A stretch of 64,000 nucleotides of DNA. Source: Schizophyllum amplum (lineage: Eukaryota > Basidiomycota > Agaricomycetes > Agaricales > Schizophyllaceae). Location: positions 171,851 to 235,850 of the forward strand of contig VDMD01000043.1 in the NCBI GenBank assembly GCA_007026445.1, in the 5' to 3' direction. Positions 42,961 through 54,235 of the stretch are shown here, piece after piece; within the stretch, counting starts at the first letter, position 1; every line of letters starts with the position of its first letter. The position numbers and the translations under genes were made by a program. The notes beneath the pieces were generated by a model. It did not search any database, had not been told where the DNA came from, and worked only from the letters and a program-made list of their open reading frames with translations.

Positions 42961-44700
42961 GAGAGGTCACGGAAGCTGCCAAAACATAGTTTTCATTTAC
43001 AAACTCAACGTCCATTTCTATTGCGTACTGGCGTGCATAGTGATACTCTTAGTCACTGGGGATGAGCTTCAGGTCGACGATGTATCCAAGCTGGGGCAAG
43101 GCTTTGTGCGTGCAAAGATCCCTGACAAGCGCCCAGTGCTCTTTCCAAACCTTTTCCGCTTCGTCCGTCTCCTCCGGCTGTATTCCTTCAAAAAGGTTAG
43201 CAAAGTTGACTGCCTCCTCCCGCTCGTTCAAACGTCTATGTATCTCGTTCACAAGACGATTAGCGAGCGGATACTCCACCGCCCACGACGGCGCCGCGAC
43301 TGTTCGGCTGAAGTTGTTCCTAAAACTGCGCTTGCCGCCGCGCGCAGCTTTGGGGTCTTGCTTAGTCCACTCTGCCACCTCTTCGGGGACAGGCCGCGAT
43401 CTGCCCGCGTTGTAGCAGCACATGATCCAGACGAAGACCCAGATCATGGCCTCCAGGTTGTGGCGGTAGAGATGACGGACCTCTCCGCGCATCGCTTCGG
43501 GTGAGAGGAGATCTATGGCCATGAAGGGGATCGTGCCGGTGACTTCGAATCCAAGATGCGTCTGCAGCTCCCTGGCGTCAATGCCGAGATCCCAGTCGTT
43601 GAGGACCGCCTCGATGCTTTCATCGGGGCGCAAACGGTACATGAGGTTGGTAGCGCTTGGGTCCTTGTGATGAATGTCGTTGAGCCAGTTGCGATAGTGC
43701 ACTGCGCATAGTATCAGTCGAATTATCCCCGTGGAGAGGTCGAACATACCTTCTTTACACTGAAACCAAGCGGAAATGAAGTCTTTCCCATATAGTCGAT
43801 ATATAGGCTTCAGGCGCTCCGACGTGATCACGCGGAGCTCACGGTAGACGACCCTCTCCTTCTCGACGCCATTCTCCTGGACGCGGCGTGTGCGAGGAAC
43901 GATGTTGAGCGCCTTGCGTATGCCTTCCGTGGTGTATTCGGCGTAGACCTTCTCGCCCACGACGTACGGCATGTGATCCGTGACCCGCTTGTCGTCCTTT
44001 GCACGATCGATGGCGCGCTGAATGAGTGTCCCCTCTGTCGTCCGCGTGCAGTCCGCCCACGAGAATTTGGTGACCAGAGGCATGCCCTCCAACTGGCGGT
44101 TGTCGGGCCCCTGCGAGGTACTGGATGATCCGGAAACGCGCGTCCCGCGACCTTTGAGACCCAGGGTCCGGTAAACGCAGTCCTTTGCGTCCACCTGCAC
44201 CTTGACGCCGCCGTCGTAGATGATCTCGAAGGGAAGAAACTCCGCAGGCCGCTTGTCGAGCGTGACCATAGCCTCTCCGTAAGGATCCAGGGCGGGGATG
44301 AAACCCCAGTCCTCGAGCTCGAAACGCTGCAAAGCGAATAGGAGGGCGAGGAAGCGGGGCAGATCCGTGACGATGTTGAGCCCCGTTGTCTGAATGGCGC
44401 CTTCGTGATCGTACCACCAGATGTGAACGACGGCGTCTGAGGAGAGCATCAGTCCAGTGGGATTCTTGATGACAGGCCATCCTAGGCTTACCCTGTACCA
44501 GCATCACTATCGCATGCGACACAGCCTGGGTGCGCGAGAGCATCTCTGCACCATATATGGCCGACTGTACCGCAGGCAGGCGATCCTTGTTATCTTCAGG
44601 CTCCGGCGCGACGTACTCTTCCTCGAAACTAGACTCTTGACTGAGAGCGGGCGATGACTGACTTGAGAGCAGCCAAGGCCCAAGTCACATAAGCTGCATG

Positions 44701-45477
44701 GGTTTCATTTAAATTCCCAACGTCGTTGACGATCGTCCAATTTAAATGATATTGCATTCGAGCTTTGACCCTGCCACAGCTCGCTGGCCCCATTCTCGCG
44801 TCGAGAAATTGCACAAGGGCTTCATGTTCCACACCAGTAGCACCCCCCGAAGTGCTCTAGCGGGCCAAACTGAAGGTGTGGTGGTAAGTAATATAAATTG
44901 AATTGTTTAAACTTTTTAAATTCCGCGTTGCAGCGGTAATAAGGGAAGATTAGCTCAGCAAATAGAGGTGCTGCTGACCTGTGATAGCCAGTTCAATTCA
45001 TCCCACATAAGAGACAGTCGGAAATTATGAAGCGCAGGCCACACTTGGGCCACACTTGGGCCACACAATTGTGGCGTCATCCCGCTGCTTGAGTCCTCTT
45101 TGCCCCAGGAGACTTCACAGAGGACAATTGGAGATTCATATTCAGGCGCGAGGGGAGCGCGGCTGTGTCTTCAGCGTCGTTGAGGACAAGAGGCGAACTT
45201 GAAGAGCGATCTTCAAGGCGGATCAATCGGTAACGGTCCCGACGGTCCGATGCGGTCACGTGGGCTGTTCGCGTGCCGCTGTCGCCTTGTTTTGACTTTT
45301 CTCCACTCGTCATGGCCATGTAAAGGTCCCGGGCGTGTATATGTACACCAGTAAGCAAGCTTCACAGGCTGTGTATAGTTGCTATAAGAGGCAAGTGGTC
45401 GTTCAACGTGTCTGACTAGAGTTCACGTCCATTTAAATCAGACGATCGTCAACGACCTTGAGAATTTAAATGAAACC
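44701..45477. mobile_element. 777-bp TIR element inside the FunK1 gene
   Basis: The ends are inverted repeats of about 50 bp: both start GGTTTCATTTAAATT and share GTCGTTGACGATCGTC and ATTTAAAT. CATG occurs on both sides (44697-44700 and 45478-45481), consistent with a 4-bp target-site duplication. Removing the element plus one CATG restores the kinase frame exactly. The interior has no transposase. It contains GCCACACTTGG in tandem (45043-45066) and tRNA-like A- and B-box words (listed separately). A 93-codon minus frame (45077-45358) is unassigned. I cannot assign it to a known TIR superfamily. Confidence 0.75.
44946..45003 (+). other. tRNA-like polymerase III promoter words
   Basis: GATTAGCTCAGCAAATAGAG resembles a tRNA D-arm with internal A box, and AGTTCAATTC 40 bases later resembles the B box. 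The intervening CTGTGAT could be an anticodon loop, but the stems do not pair properly, so this is not a functional tRNA. It may be a tRNA-derived SINE piece captured by the TIR element. Confidence 0.35.
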
Positions 45478-46748
45478 CATGAATTTCCTGCTGCTCTGAG
45501 CCTCCTGGGTGCGCGTCGCGCTCCGCGAAACCCTTTGTTCCATCGGTTCTGAAACCAGTCACCGTCAGCTCAGAGATCCAAACAATCGTGATATTACTAC
45601 GTACCTTGCGCTTCGGCGGCTGTCTTCTGGCGCTTCGGCAGCCTCGGAGCAGGCGCGGTATCTGTGCCTTTCTCATCGACGGCCAATGGCGTAGGCCTCT
45701 TCGAATGGACATCCAAGGTCTGATAACGAGCCTTGAGCGACGTGTCCTTGAAGGGTTTAGGGCAGGGTAGTTTGCGATCGTAAATTTTGAGTTCACACGG
45801 GAGCAGACCATGCGACCAATGAAAATTTCCTGGAGGCTGCAATGTTGCGAGCCGTAGGATCTTCGGGCGCGGCCACATTCCGAGGACCTGTTCCGCAGCA
45901 GAGAATGTGGTCAGAAGGATATCCGGCTTGCGTTTCGTGATCACATCGTAGCGACCAAAGCCGCCCTGGTGTTTACCCTCGATCTCCTTCTCGGCGTTCC
46001 GGCAGAAAAGAATATCGAGCTTGCTGTGGGGACGAAATCTGAATCCATCGACCTGGACGCTCTTGAGCTCGGTCAGCGCCGCGTTGAACGTTTTCACGAA
46101 TGGGGCGTAGCGCTCTGGCTCTCTTTTGACTTTGGCACAACTGAAAAAACAATGAACCGTCAGGTCGTCTCACAATCAAACGGGCACGAAGCGTTAATAC
46201 GTACTATTTATTCAATCCTTGATGTACGTCCGGATCATTGCAAACGGGAAGCATGGCCTTGAGAGTGTTCTCCAAACGGGCATTCTCCCGCACTGGAGTG
46301 GCAGCATCGGCAGGCAGGTCGCCTTGCGCATCCTGGTCCACTTTACGCAGCGCAAAGCGCAGGAAGGTATCGAAGTCACAGGTGGCGTGGTGCTCAACAT
46401 CGCGGGTGATCCAAGGGGTGACTTTCTCGATTCTGCTGAGAGGTCAGCGCCACATATGCGCGACGAAGACAGGAGGACACATACTTTGAAGACGTAAATC
46501 CACCACTTGCGGTGAAGCTTCCGGAACCCATGCTCTTGGGTGTAGCCTTCGGGGCCTGAGTCGGGACAGTCAGATTGACCGGCGTAGCTGGACGCTCGGG
46601 CTGAGGGTTGGCCGCGACGGTTTGCGAGTCGTCGCCGCTGAGACGACGTTTGGCGGGCATGCTGGTGCAGATGAAGGATTTAGATGATGATTCGGAGGGG
46701 CGGGCAAAGTAAGCGAGGGTGAATGAGAGATGGCTTGCGAGCCTCGAG

Positions 46749-46755
46749 TTTATAA
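46749..46755 (-). promoter_or_regulatory. TATA box of the FunK1 gene
   Basis: On the minus strand TATAAAC lies about 90 bases upstream of the ATG at 46660, a plausible core promoter. Confidence 0.45.
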
Positions 46756-47760
46756 AGTGACCGCAGGACCAACAGGCCAACACGTGCTCTGCATGACGCG
46801 CGGTCCGGACTGAATTGATCAACAATAGGGTCGTCCGGCCCGGGAATTGCGCAGCGCTTCGCCTGCTTTCGGACTCCTTCTCTTACTGTCATCGCCTCCC
46901 AATTCCATTGTTCTAGTTATGCTTCCATTCCTTGCAGCACCCTAACTCAGCGCCTCATTCTCAGGCCTATTGTTCGCGAGGCCTCCGGAAACATGCAATA
47001 GCCGACGACTTGTCTATTTTTTGCCTGCTCGACGGTCACTGGCAGGCTTCCGTTCTTCCACGTTCTCATCCTGGCTGCGTGTATTGTGGCCTATTGTTCT
47101 ACACCCAATTCATAGTCCGATGGCGCTTTCCTTAGTAGCGCCTCATTCTCAGGCCTACTAATCCCGAGCGAGAAAGGGGCGATGACATTCGCACAGACCT
47201 GGATAGCGAGTGCAGGCCTCCTCGATCGTCTATTGTTTGCAGCCGGTGAGCGGCCCCCGCTGCCCTTCTCCCGACGCCAACGGTCTCACACTGATTCGAA
47301 TAGCGCGCCTCATTCTCACGCGAACTGTCTCAGCTGTCTGCTAATCGGCCTCAGGACTCGAAAGAGATGGCGATACCCGCACACGCAGAGGCCGTGCTCC
47401 GGTTCTGCATCTGTATCATTTCTATGCTAATCTTGTCACAGTACCTTCTCCACGGCCGTTTTGCTCGCCCATCTCGGAAATTCGCATGTTGCTTGATTTG
47501 TGGCACAGGTGCGCGTCTCCCACATTCGTAACTGCATGCCACAAATTGATCAGAACTACAAGCCGCAAAGGTTGGGCGCAGGCTGTGAGTAGGATGAGCT
47601 GTCAAGATGAGGTGAGTGAGTACGGTGACTCTGAATCTGATGATTGAAGTCGAGAGTCGAACGACACGCCTCTGAACGCGGAGACGGATCAGCTGCGATG
47701 GACGACGCTCCTCGACTGCGCGTCATTCTGCTCAAATGGTCACCTTCCCCTTCGACTGCT
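46756..47760. repeat. Intergenic with three diverged direct repeats
   Basis: GCGCCTCATTCTCAGGCCTA occurs near 46945 and 47139, and a diverged copy (GCGCCTCATTCTCACGCG) near 47306. Spacings are about 194 and 167 bases, so a unit of 170-195 bp was probably tandemly repeated and has decayed. No gene is recognised. Confidence 0.4.
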
Positions 47761-47779
47761 CACCCCCCCTTCAACGATG

Positions 47780-48640
47780 GCTTCCCGCTGCTCCTCTCCG
47801 TCGTCCCCGACTCCAAGTCGAGCTTCGTCTACAAGTCGAGTTTCATCTACAGGTCGATCTTCATTCACAAGTCGAGCTTTATCGATTCGAGCTTTATCGA
47901 CTCGAGCTTTATCAATTCGAGCTTCATCAATTAGAGCTACACGGAGCGACACGGAGCTCGCGACCACCGCGTCGGACCACATCGGTTCAAACTCGGACTC
48001 GGACCTCCTCACGGCTCGCACTCTGCTTCGGACGTCGCCGGCGCGGTGTGCGTCTTCCGCGCTACATGCCCTTGCTCCCAATTACTTACAGCATTGGCAG
48101 CTTCGACGCCGTCGCGGGCGAGAAAGCTTTGACGCCGTCGCGGGCAAGAATGCCAGCTTGCGGGCGAGGATGCCAGCTCGCGAGTGAGAGTTCCAGCTCG
48201 CGGGCGAGAGCGACAGCTCGCGGGATAGGACGACAGCTGGCGCAGCTCAGCTGCAACGACGAAATGAAAGCGTGCTCATCGCCTACACCGTCATCTCCGC
48301 GACCAACATTCACTTCTATGACACCTTGACGACCAAGTCTACTTCTGCGACATCTCCTTGGACTCGGAGATGGAGACTACCTAGCTCTGCTTGGGCACGC
48401 CCGTCAACGGCGGCTCCACAAGCCTAGCCTACACGCGCTCTCGGGCGCTGAGGATGTCGGCTACAGTTGCAAGACAGACGAGACGCTCTCCGTTAGCGAG
48501 AGCATCTTGAAGGCGGATGACGAGTCATCGTAAGCGATCTGCCAGCTCGTTTTCGCGGCGGCACATGTCTGACGCCCCGCAGTGCTTCTCCAACCAGATG
48601 TATGCTAATGCGCAGTGCTGAACGGTCACGGAAGCTGAAA
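47780..48640 (+). pseudogene. Deuterolysin pseudogene 2, partial copy
   Basis: Duplicate of the 3' two thirds of the relic at 41690. Shared landmarks include the DTELATTASDHIGSNSDSDL region (near 47950-48000) and the catalytic segment remains around 48270-48480. The TAG in GACTACCTAGCTCTGC (about 48380) sits at the same site as in copy 1. The HELT motif is no longer recognisable. Near 47815-47935 a TCGAGCTTTATCGA unit has expanded to about eight copies from one in copy 1 (SSFIDSSFIDSSFIN in translation). A GCGGGCGAG repeat lies at 48105-48230. Confidence 0.75.
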
Positions 48641-48714
48641 CATACATAGTATTCATTCCACGACCTCAACAGTCAGTGTCTATTGCGTACTGTCGTGCAT
48701 AGAAATGATACTAC

Positions 48715-49755
48715 TCAATAATCATACTTAGGGAGCAGCTTTTTCATGTAGTGAAGCTTGGAGTTATCATCTGCGCACATGCTTTTCACCAGGGCCCAGT
48801 GCTCTTTCCAGGCCTTGCGCGACTCGTCCGGCTCGTCCGGTTGCACTTGTGCGCCAACAGTACGACGGCTCACGTTGATTGCCTTCGCCCGCTCGCGCAG
48901 GCTGTCCGCCATGTGGTCCACAAGAAGATTAGCGAGCGGATATTCCACCGCCCACGACGGCGCAGCGACCGATTGGCTGAAGCTGTCTGGAAAACTGCGC
49001 TTTCCGCCACGCGCAGCTTTGGGGTCTTGCGCAGTCCACTCCGCCACCTCTTCAGGAACAGTCCGCTGCTTGCCCTCATCATAGCAGCACATGATCCAGA
49101 CGAAGACCCAGATCATGGCCTCCAGGTCATGGCGGTAGAGATGACGAACTTCTCCACGCATCGCTTGGGGAGTGAGGAGATCTATGGCCATGAAGGGGAT
49201 CGTGCCGGTGACTTCGAACCCAAGGTGTGTCTGCAGCTCCCTGGCGTCAATGCCGAGATCCCAGTCGTTGAGGACCGCCTCGATGCTTTCATCGGGGCGC
49301 AAACGGTACATGAGGTTGGTAGCGCTTGGGTCCTTGTGGTGGATGTCGTTGAGCCAGTTGAGATAGTGTACTGCGCACAATGTCAATCAAATTATCCCCG
49401 CGGAGGAAGGTCGAGCGTACCTTCTTTGCACTGAAACCAAGCAGAAATGAAGTCTTGCCCACATAGTTGAAATAGAGGCTCCAGGCGCTCCGACGTGATC
49501 ACGCGGAGCTCACGGTAGATGACCCTCTCCTTATCGACACCGTTCTCCTGGACGCGGCGTGTGCGAGGAGCGATGTTGAGCGCCTTGCGTATGCCTTCCG
49601 TGGTGTATTCGGCGTAGATCTTCTCGCCCACGACGTACGGCATGTGATCCGTGACCCGCTTGTCGCCCTTTGCACGCTCGATGGCGCGCTGAATGAGTGT
49701 GCCCTCTGTCGTCCGCGTGCAGTCCGCCCACGAGAATTTCATGACCAGAGGCATG
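48715..49755 (-). pseudogene. FunK1-type kinase, copy 2, cut by an LTR
   Basis: Last exon 48715-49370 and the preceding exon 49421-49755 align closely to copy 1 (IHHKDPSATNLMYR, NDWDLGID, GTIPFMAIDLLTPQAMRG all retained); the intron is 49371-49420. Homology stops exactly at GGCATG (about 49755), where the gypsy LTR begins, so the N-terminal half is missing and does not reappear beyond the retroelement. The kinase core keeps both aspartates, but the gene has lost its start. The C-terminal end differs from copy 1 (MKKLLPKYDY). Confidence 0.8.
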
Positions 49756-50266
49756 TGAGCTGACGAGACTCGGAGCGACCACACAACAACAACAAACAAC
49801 CAGAGAGAAACACCACACGTGATCGGCACGTGCAGGGCAACGGAGGGAGAGATGGGCGATCCCGACGGTGTCGACGGCGTAGAGCACAAATCGACGAGGG
49901 GCGAGCGTTGTGCAGGCTAGTCCCAAATGACCAAGTTAGAATTGCCCTCTAGTAGAAGGTATAGTAAGGCGCACCTAGTCCCAAATGACCAAGAGGTCGA
50001 GATGGGGAACTAGGTGCTGGTACAGGGCTTATAGGTAAGAGGGAGGAGAAGCGAGTTCTAAGGCGTCAGGATGGCGCGATATGATGCGATATAGTACAGA
50101 GGCAGAGGCGGACGAAAGGGGAAAGCCAAAGTGGGGAGCATGTGATAAGGGTCGGGTCCCGAGATAGCCGGTGGGTCTAGATGCGTAAACAGTCCAAAAT
50201 AGGGGGAAAAGGAAAATGAAAAGGGACAAACAAGGGAAAATAAGGGTATACTAGCGCGTCATGACA
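49756..50266 (-). repeat. 3' LTR of the gypsy element
   Basis: Read on the minus strand the LTR starts TGTCATGACGCG, directly after a polypurine tract (AGCAGGGGGG), and ends GTCTCGTCAGCTCA: 511 bp with TG...CA ends. TAGTCCCAAATGACCAAG is present twice inside (about 49918 and 49976). The 5-bp flank GCATG belongs to the interrupted kinase. No second LTR was found. Confidence 0.7.
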
Positions 50267-50284
50267 TTACCCCCCTGCTAAGAC

Positions 50285-52399
50285 TCATCGTCCTCGATGA
50301 TCTGCGTAAAGGCCGTCCTCCCAACCGAGTTCCTGGGGTGGGGCAGCCGTGAAGTTGACGATGGGCTGCCAGGGGAGGGATGCGAAGATGGATGCGTTGA
50401 TTGCACGCGGGGCGCTCGGGTGCTTTTTGTGGAAAGCATTGAGTTTGCGCTTGGCGTTTGCCAGGTGAGCCGCGGGTTCCCAGCCGTTATGGCTCTCGTC
50501 GTAGCCCTTCCACTTGACGCGGTACTGGAGGACCTTGTTGCGTATACGGCTGTCAAGGATGTCCTCTACCTCGTATTCCTCCTCGCCTTCCACTTCCACG
50601 GGTTCGGGTGGCTGTGGAGTTTCGCCGTTGACTTCGTTGCCCTTCCAGGGGGTCAACTTGTCGATGTGGAAGACATCGTGGATGCCCTTATGATCGAGGG
50701 GAAGTTCGAGCCGGTACGCGAGATCTCCAACCTTCTCCTTGATTGAGAAGGGGCCAAGGTAGCGAGCACCGAGCTTGCGACTGGGAACCTTGATGTTCAC
50801 GTTCTTCGCATTGAGCCAGACACGGTCACCCACTTCGAAGCGTAAGGGAGGGGCGTCGCCGTGAGTATGCCGTTCCTGTTGGTGCTTCTTGGCGAGTTCC
50901 AAGGCGTGAACGGCATCCTCGCGGGCCTCTTTCAGGAGCTCGATGCGCTGGTTGGCGGGTGGGCTGCGGGATTTGCTGCCGATGGGAATGTTGAAGAGCG
51001 GGAGGTACCCGTACATGATCTCGAAGGGGGAGGTACCGAGTGAGGAGTTGGGGTGCGAGTTGATGACAAACTCGGCTGCGGGGAGGTGCTCATCCCAGTC
51101 GTCCTGCCGGTGGCTGACGAACATGCGCAGATACTTCTCCACCTCCTGGTTGGCACGCTCTGTCTGACCATTCGTGGCGGGGTGGTAGGCAGTGGAGAAG
51201 TTGTACTCGATCCCAAGACGTTTGAGCAGGGCGCGCATCATGGCGGCGACGAACTGGGATCCACGGTCGCTGATGAAGCGGAGTGGGAGACCGTGGAGTC
51301 GGAAGATCTCGCGGTAGTAGAGGTCGGCGGCATCGCTGGCGGTGAGGTGGGTGTCGCAGGGAATGGCATGAACCTGCTTGCTGAAGTGGTCCACGCAGAC
51401 GAAGATGGCATTGTATCCGTGCGCCGTCGGGAGGTTTGTGATGAGATCCACCCCGACATGTTCCCAGGGGCCGGCCGGCACCTCGAGTGGATGGGTGCCT
51501 GTCTGCGGAGTGTGGTGATGCGCCTTGCGGCGTGCACAGGCGTCACAGCCCGCGACGTACTTCTCTACGAAGGAGCGCATGGTGGGCCACCAGAAGTGCG
51601 AGTCGACCAGTTGCAGAGTTCCATGAAGACCTGGGTGTCCAGCGGTGGGGAGGTCGTGGCACTGTTTGACGACCTCACGTCGTAAGTCCTTGTCCGGCGG
51701 GATATAGACTCGGCCGCGGTAGTAGATCAGTCCGTTATCCTCTTCCCATTCAGCGAGTCCGTTTGTCAGCTGACGTGGCCCATTCTTGCGCAAGCTCTCC
51801 AGTCCTTCCAGGACTACTGCCTCACGTTCGCTGGCCTGGCGGATACGATCTTCGAGCGGGTTGGCCACGAGCGTGTTGGCGGCGAGCTTGGCAAATCGCT
51901 CGGGTCCTAAGACAATCTGCTCGCGATTGTTGTCGTTGTCTGAGACACGATGGTGTGGCATGCGCGAGAGGGGGTCGGCCTGGGTGTTGGCAGCGCCAGG
52001 GCGGTGTACCATTCGGAAGTCGAAGCGGGAGAGCCAGAGGGCCCAGCGAGCTTGCCGTCGGCTAAGGTCCTGTGCCGTGCGCCAATATTCAAGATTGGAG
52101 TGGTCGATGACGATCTCGAAGGGTTGGGGGAGACCTTCTAGAAAGCCACGCCAATCTTTGAGGGCTTCAATGATGGCGAGCATCTCACGATCATAGATCT
52201 CGTAGTTGCGCTCGGCCGGCTGCATGGATGCTGATCGGAATGCCACCGGGTGCCACAAATCGTCCTCCAACTTCTGCATCAGGGCGCCCCCCGTAGCGTA
52301 GCCGGAGGCATCGACCTCGATGCGTGTAGGACGATCTGGGTCCCAGAGTGCCAGTACGGGTGCGGAGATGAACGCGTCGCGTAGAGTCTCGAATGCTGT
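50285..52399 (-). pseudogene. Gypsy pol, 3' part: RNase H, integrase, chromodomain
   Basis: Reading continues from the upstream pol frame after a single in-frame TGA at 52400. RNase H begins [16 protein letters not shown] and includes [14 protein letters not shown]. Integrase has the zinc-binding [18 protein letters not shown] and [10 protein letters not shown] region. The catalytic-core acids are in [20 protein letters not shown] and the Glu of [12 protein letters not shown]. The C-terminal chromodomain is [20 protein letters not shown] followed by [18 protein letters not shown]. Chromodomains steer such elements towards marked chromatin. The frame is open for 664 codons after its first ATG at 52279, so damage is limited. 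Confidence 0.85.
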
Positions 52400-54235
52400 T
52401 CATTGGGGTGCATCCCAATGCCATTTCACGTCCTTCTTGGTTAGGTCGTTGAGTGGGCGAGCGACCTTAGAGAAGTCCTTGATGAATCGACGGTAGAAGT
52501 TGGCGAAGCCTAAGAATCCGCGAAGATCACGCAGGTTCTTGGGAGACGGCCAGTCGCGTACTGCGGCAACCTTGATAGGGTCCATGCGGACTTCGCCTTC
52601 CCGAATGACGAGACCCAGGTACTCGATCTCCTCGCGCTCGAATTCGCACTTTTCCGGGCGCAGGTATAGGTCGTGCTTCCGCAGCCGGTCGAGTACTTCA
52701 CGGACTACGGTGCGGTGGTCCTCGAGCGTCTTGCTGAAGATGAGAATGTCGTCCAGGTAGACTGCGACCTTCCCTGCAGCGATTAAGTCGGAGAAGATGG
52801 AGTTCATGAGCGCCTGGAAGGTTGCCGGGGAGTTGGTGAGGCCGAAGAACATCACGAGGGGCTCGAAGAGTCCGCGGTTGGTAGAGAACGCGGCCTTCCA
52901 CTCGTCACCAGTCTTGATGCGTACATTGTTGTATCCCCAACGTACGTCAAACTTGGTGAAGTACTTGGCGCCTTGGAGGCGACTGACGATGTCGGCAACG
53001 AGGGGGAGTGGGTAGCGGTTCTTAACGGTGAACTCGTTCAGCTTGCGGTAGTCCTGAACGAAGCGGAGCTTGCCATCCTTCTTCTTGACGAAGAAGACCG
53101 GTGAAGACAGCGGGGATTTGGAGGGACGGATGTAGCCTTTACGAAGATTCTCCTCCAGGAAGCGGTCGAGTTCTTCCTGTTCGTTGCGCGACATAGGGTA
53201 GATCTTGGTGCGCATCGTGGCGGGAGCACCGGGCACCAGATCAATAGCGTGGTCCCATGCTTTGTGGGCGGGCAGGCGTTCGGACTCGGTCTCGGAGAAG
53301 ACGTGGGCGTAGTCGCGGTAGGCTTCCGGCACCATCTCCTCGAAGGTGCGCTCTGGCTTGTCCTTGTTTGCGGCTTCAGCCAGCTGCTGAGAGTACGTGA
53401 ATCCGGCGGCACACCAGACTTCCTCCTTGGAATCCTCCAAGACGCCTGCTCGAACCCAGGCGCGGCGTGTGGCGCGGTTCGCGCGGAGACGGCACAGTGG
53501 GGGTTCCTCTTCCTCCTCTGGCATTGTAAATGGCAGAGGTGGGGAGGGCTCCGGGGTGGTGTCCGTGGCCGCGGAGTCCGGCACAGCGGAGGAAGGTGCG
53601 TCAGACATGGCAGCATGCACAGAGTTGACTTGGGCCCGCAGGGCTGCGTCATTGCCAACATATTCGAGGAGGGCGCCGTGGGCTGGTTCGTCCGTAGGAC
53701 CCGGGGGTGTGTCGTCTTCTTCAATCACCTCAACTGGCGGGGGGCGCGGCCGGGGAATCTGGAATTCACCCTTCCGCCAGTCGATGGAAGGATTTACTTG
53801 TCGAAGCCAGGGAAGTCCGAGAATAACGCTCTCTCCTCCTAGGTCGGTGATGAGAAAGTCGACATAGCCCGTCCAGCCGTCGAGGGACATGCGTAGGCGG
53901 GAGAAGTGTGTGATACTGCCAGCGGTATTCAGGGTCCCATCGATGTTGTAGACAGCAATGGGGTGGCGAAGGGGGAAGGAGCGGATGCGTAGGCGCTGGA
54001 CGAACTTCCTATCCAGGAAGGGCGACGTGGCACCAGAGTCAATCATGGCCGCGATATCCGTACTGCGATTGAGTCCACCAAGCGTCACTCTGATGCGGAA
54101 ATGAGATGAAGAAGGATCTATTTCGCGCGAGGAATACAGAGTCGTGACGTAAGTGGAATCATAAGCGGAGGTGGAGTGCATACAGTACGGAGGCAGGGGT
54201 GCAGATGCTGCGGCGTTGGCGCGCACCCGTTCTAA
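52400..54235 (-). pseudogene. Gypsy pol, 5' part: protease and reverse transcriptase
   Basis: About 608 codons. The aspartic protease has AMIDSGATSPFLDRKF. Reverse transcriptase shows PLSSPVFFVKKKDGKLRFVQ, DYRKLN, FDVRWGYNNVRI and the YLDD active-site box. It ends at WDAPQ and TGA 52400, in the connection to RNase H, where relatives are open; the TGA could come from a single base change. The start overlaps the gag stop in the -1 frame (no ATG needed). Confidence 0.85.

Larger units (their letters stand above)
43049..46660 (-). pseudogene. FunK1-type kinase gene split by a TIR element
   Basis: Reconstructed exons are 46485-46660, 46205-46432, 45605-46140, 45478-45548 continued at 44689-44696, 44492-44640, 43750-44436 and 43049-43701; phases agree across every junction if the 777-bp insertion is skipped. 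The N-terminal part has the fungal-kinase landmarks ALTELKSVQVDGFRFRPHSK, RKPDILLTTFSAAEQVLG and SHGLLPCELKIYD. The kinase core has IHHKDPSATNLMYR (catalytic-loop Asp), NDWDLGID (metal-binding Asp in place of DFG) and GTIPFMAIDLLSPEAMRG. FunK1 kinases are a family expanded in mushroom-forming fungi. The insertion brings an in-frame TAA just after KFMGFI, so the kinase core is cut off from its N-terminal half. The 3' exons alone stay open for 466 codons and might be expressed separately. Confidence 0.8.

Noticed and set aside
44946..45003. Functional tRNA gene
   Set aside because: A- and B-box words are present, but acceptor, anticodon and T stems do not pair. Kept only as a tRNA-like promoter.
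45077..45358. 93-codon minus frame as a transposase fragment
   Set aside because: No DDE or other transposase motif is visible; left unassigned within the TIR element.
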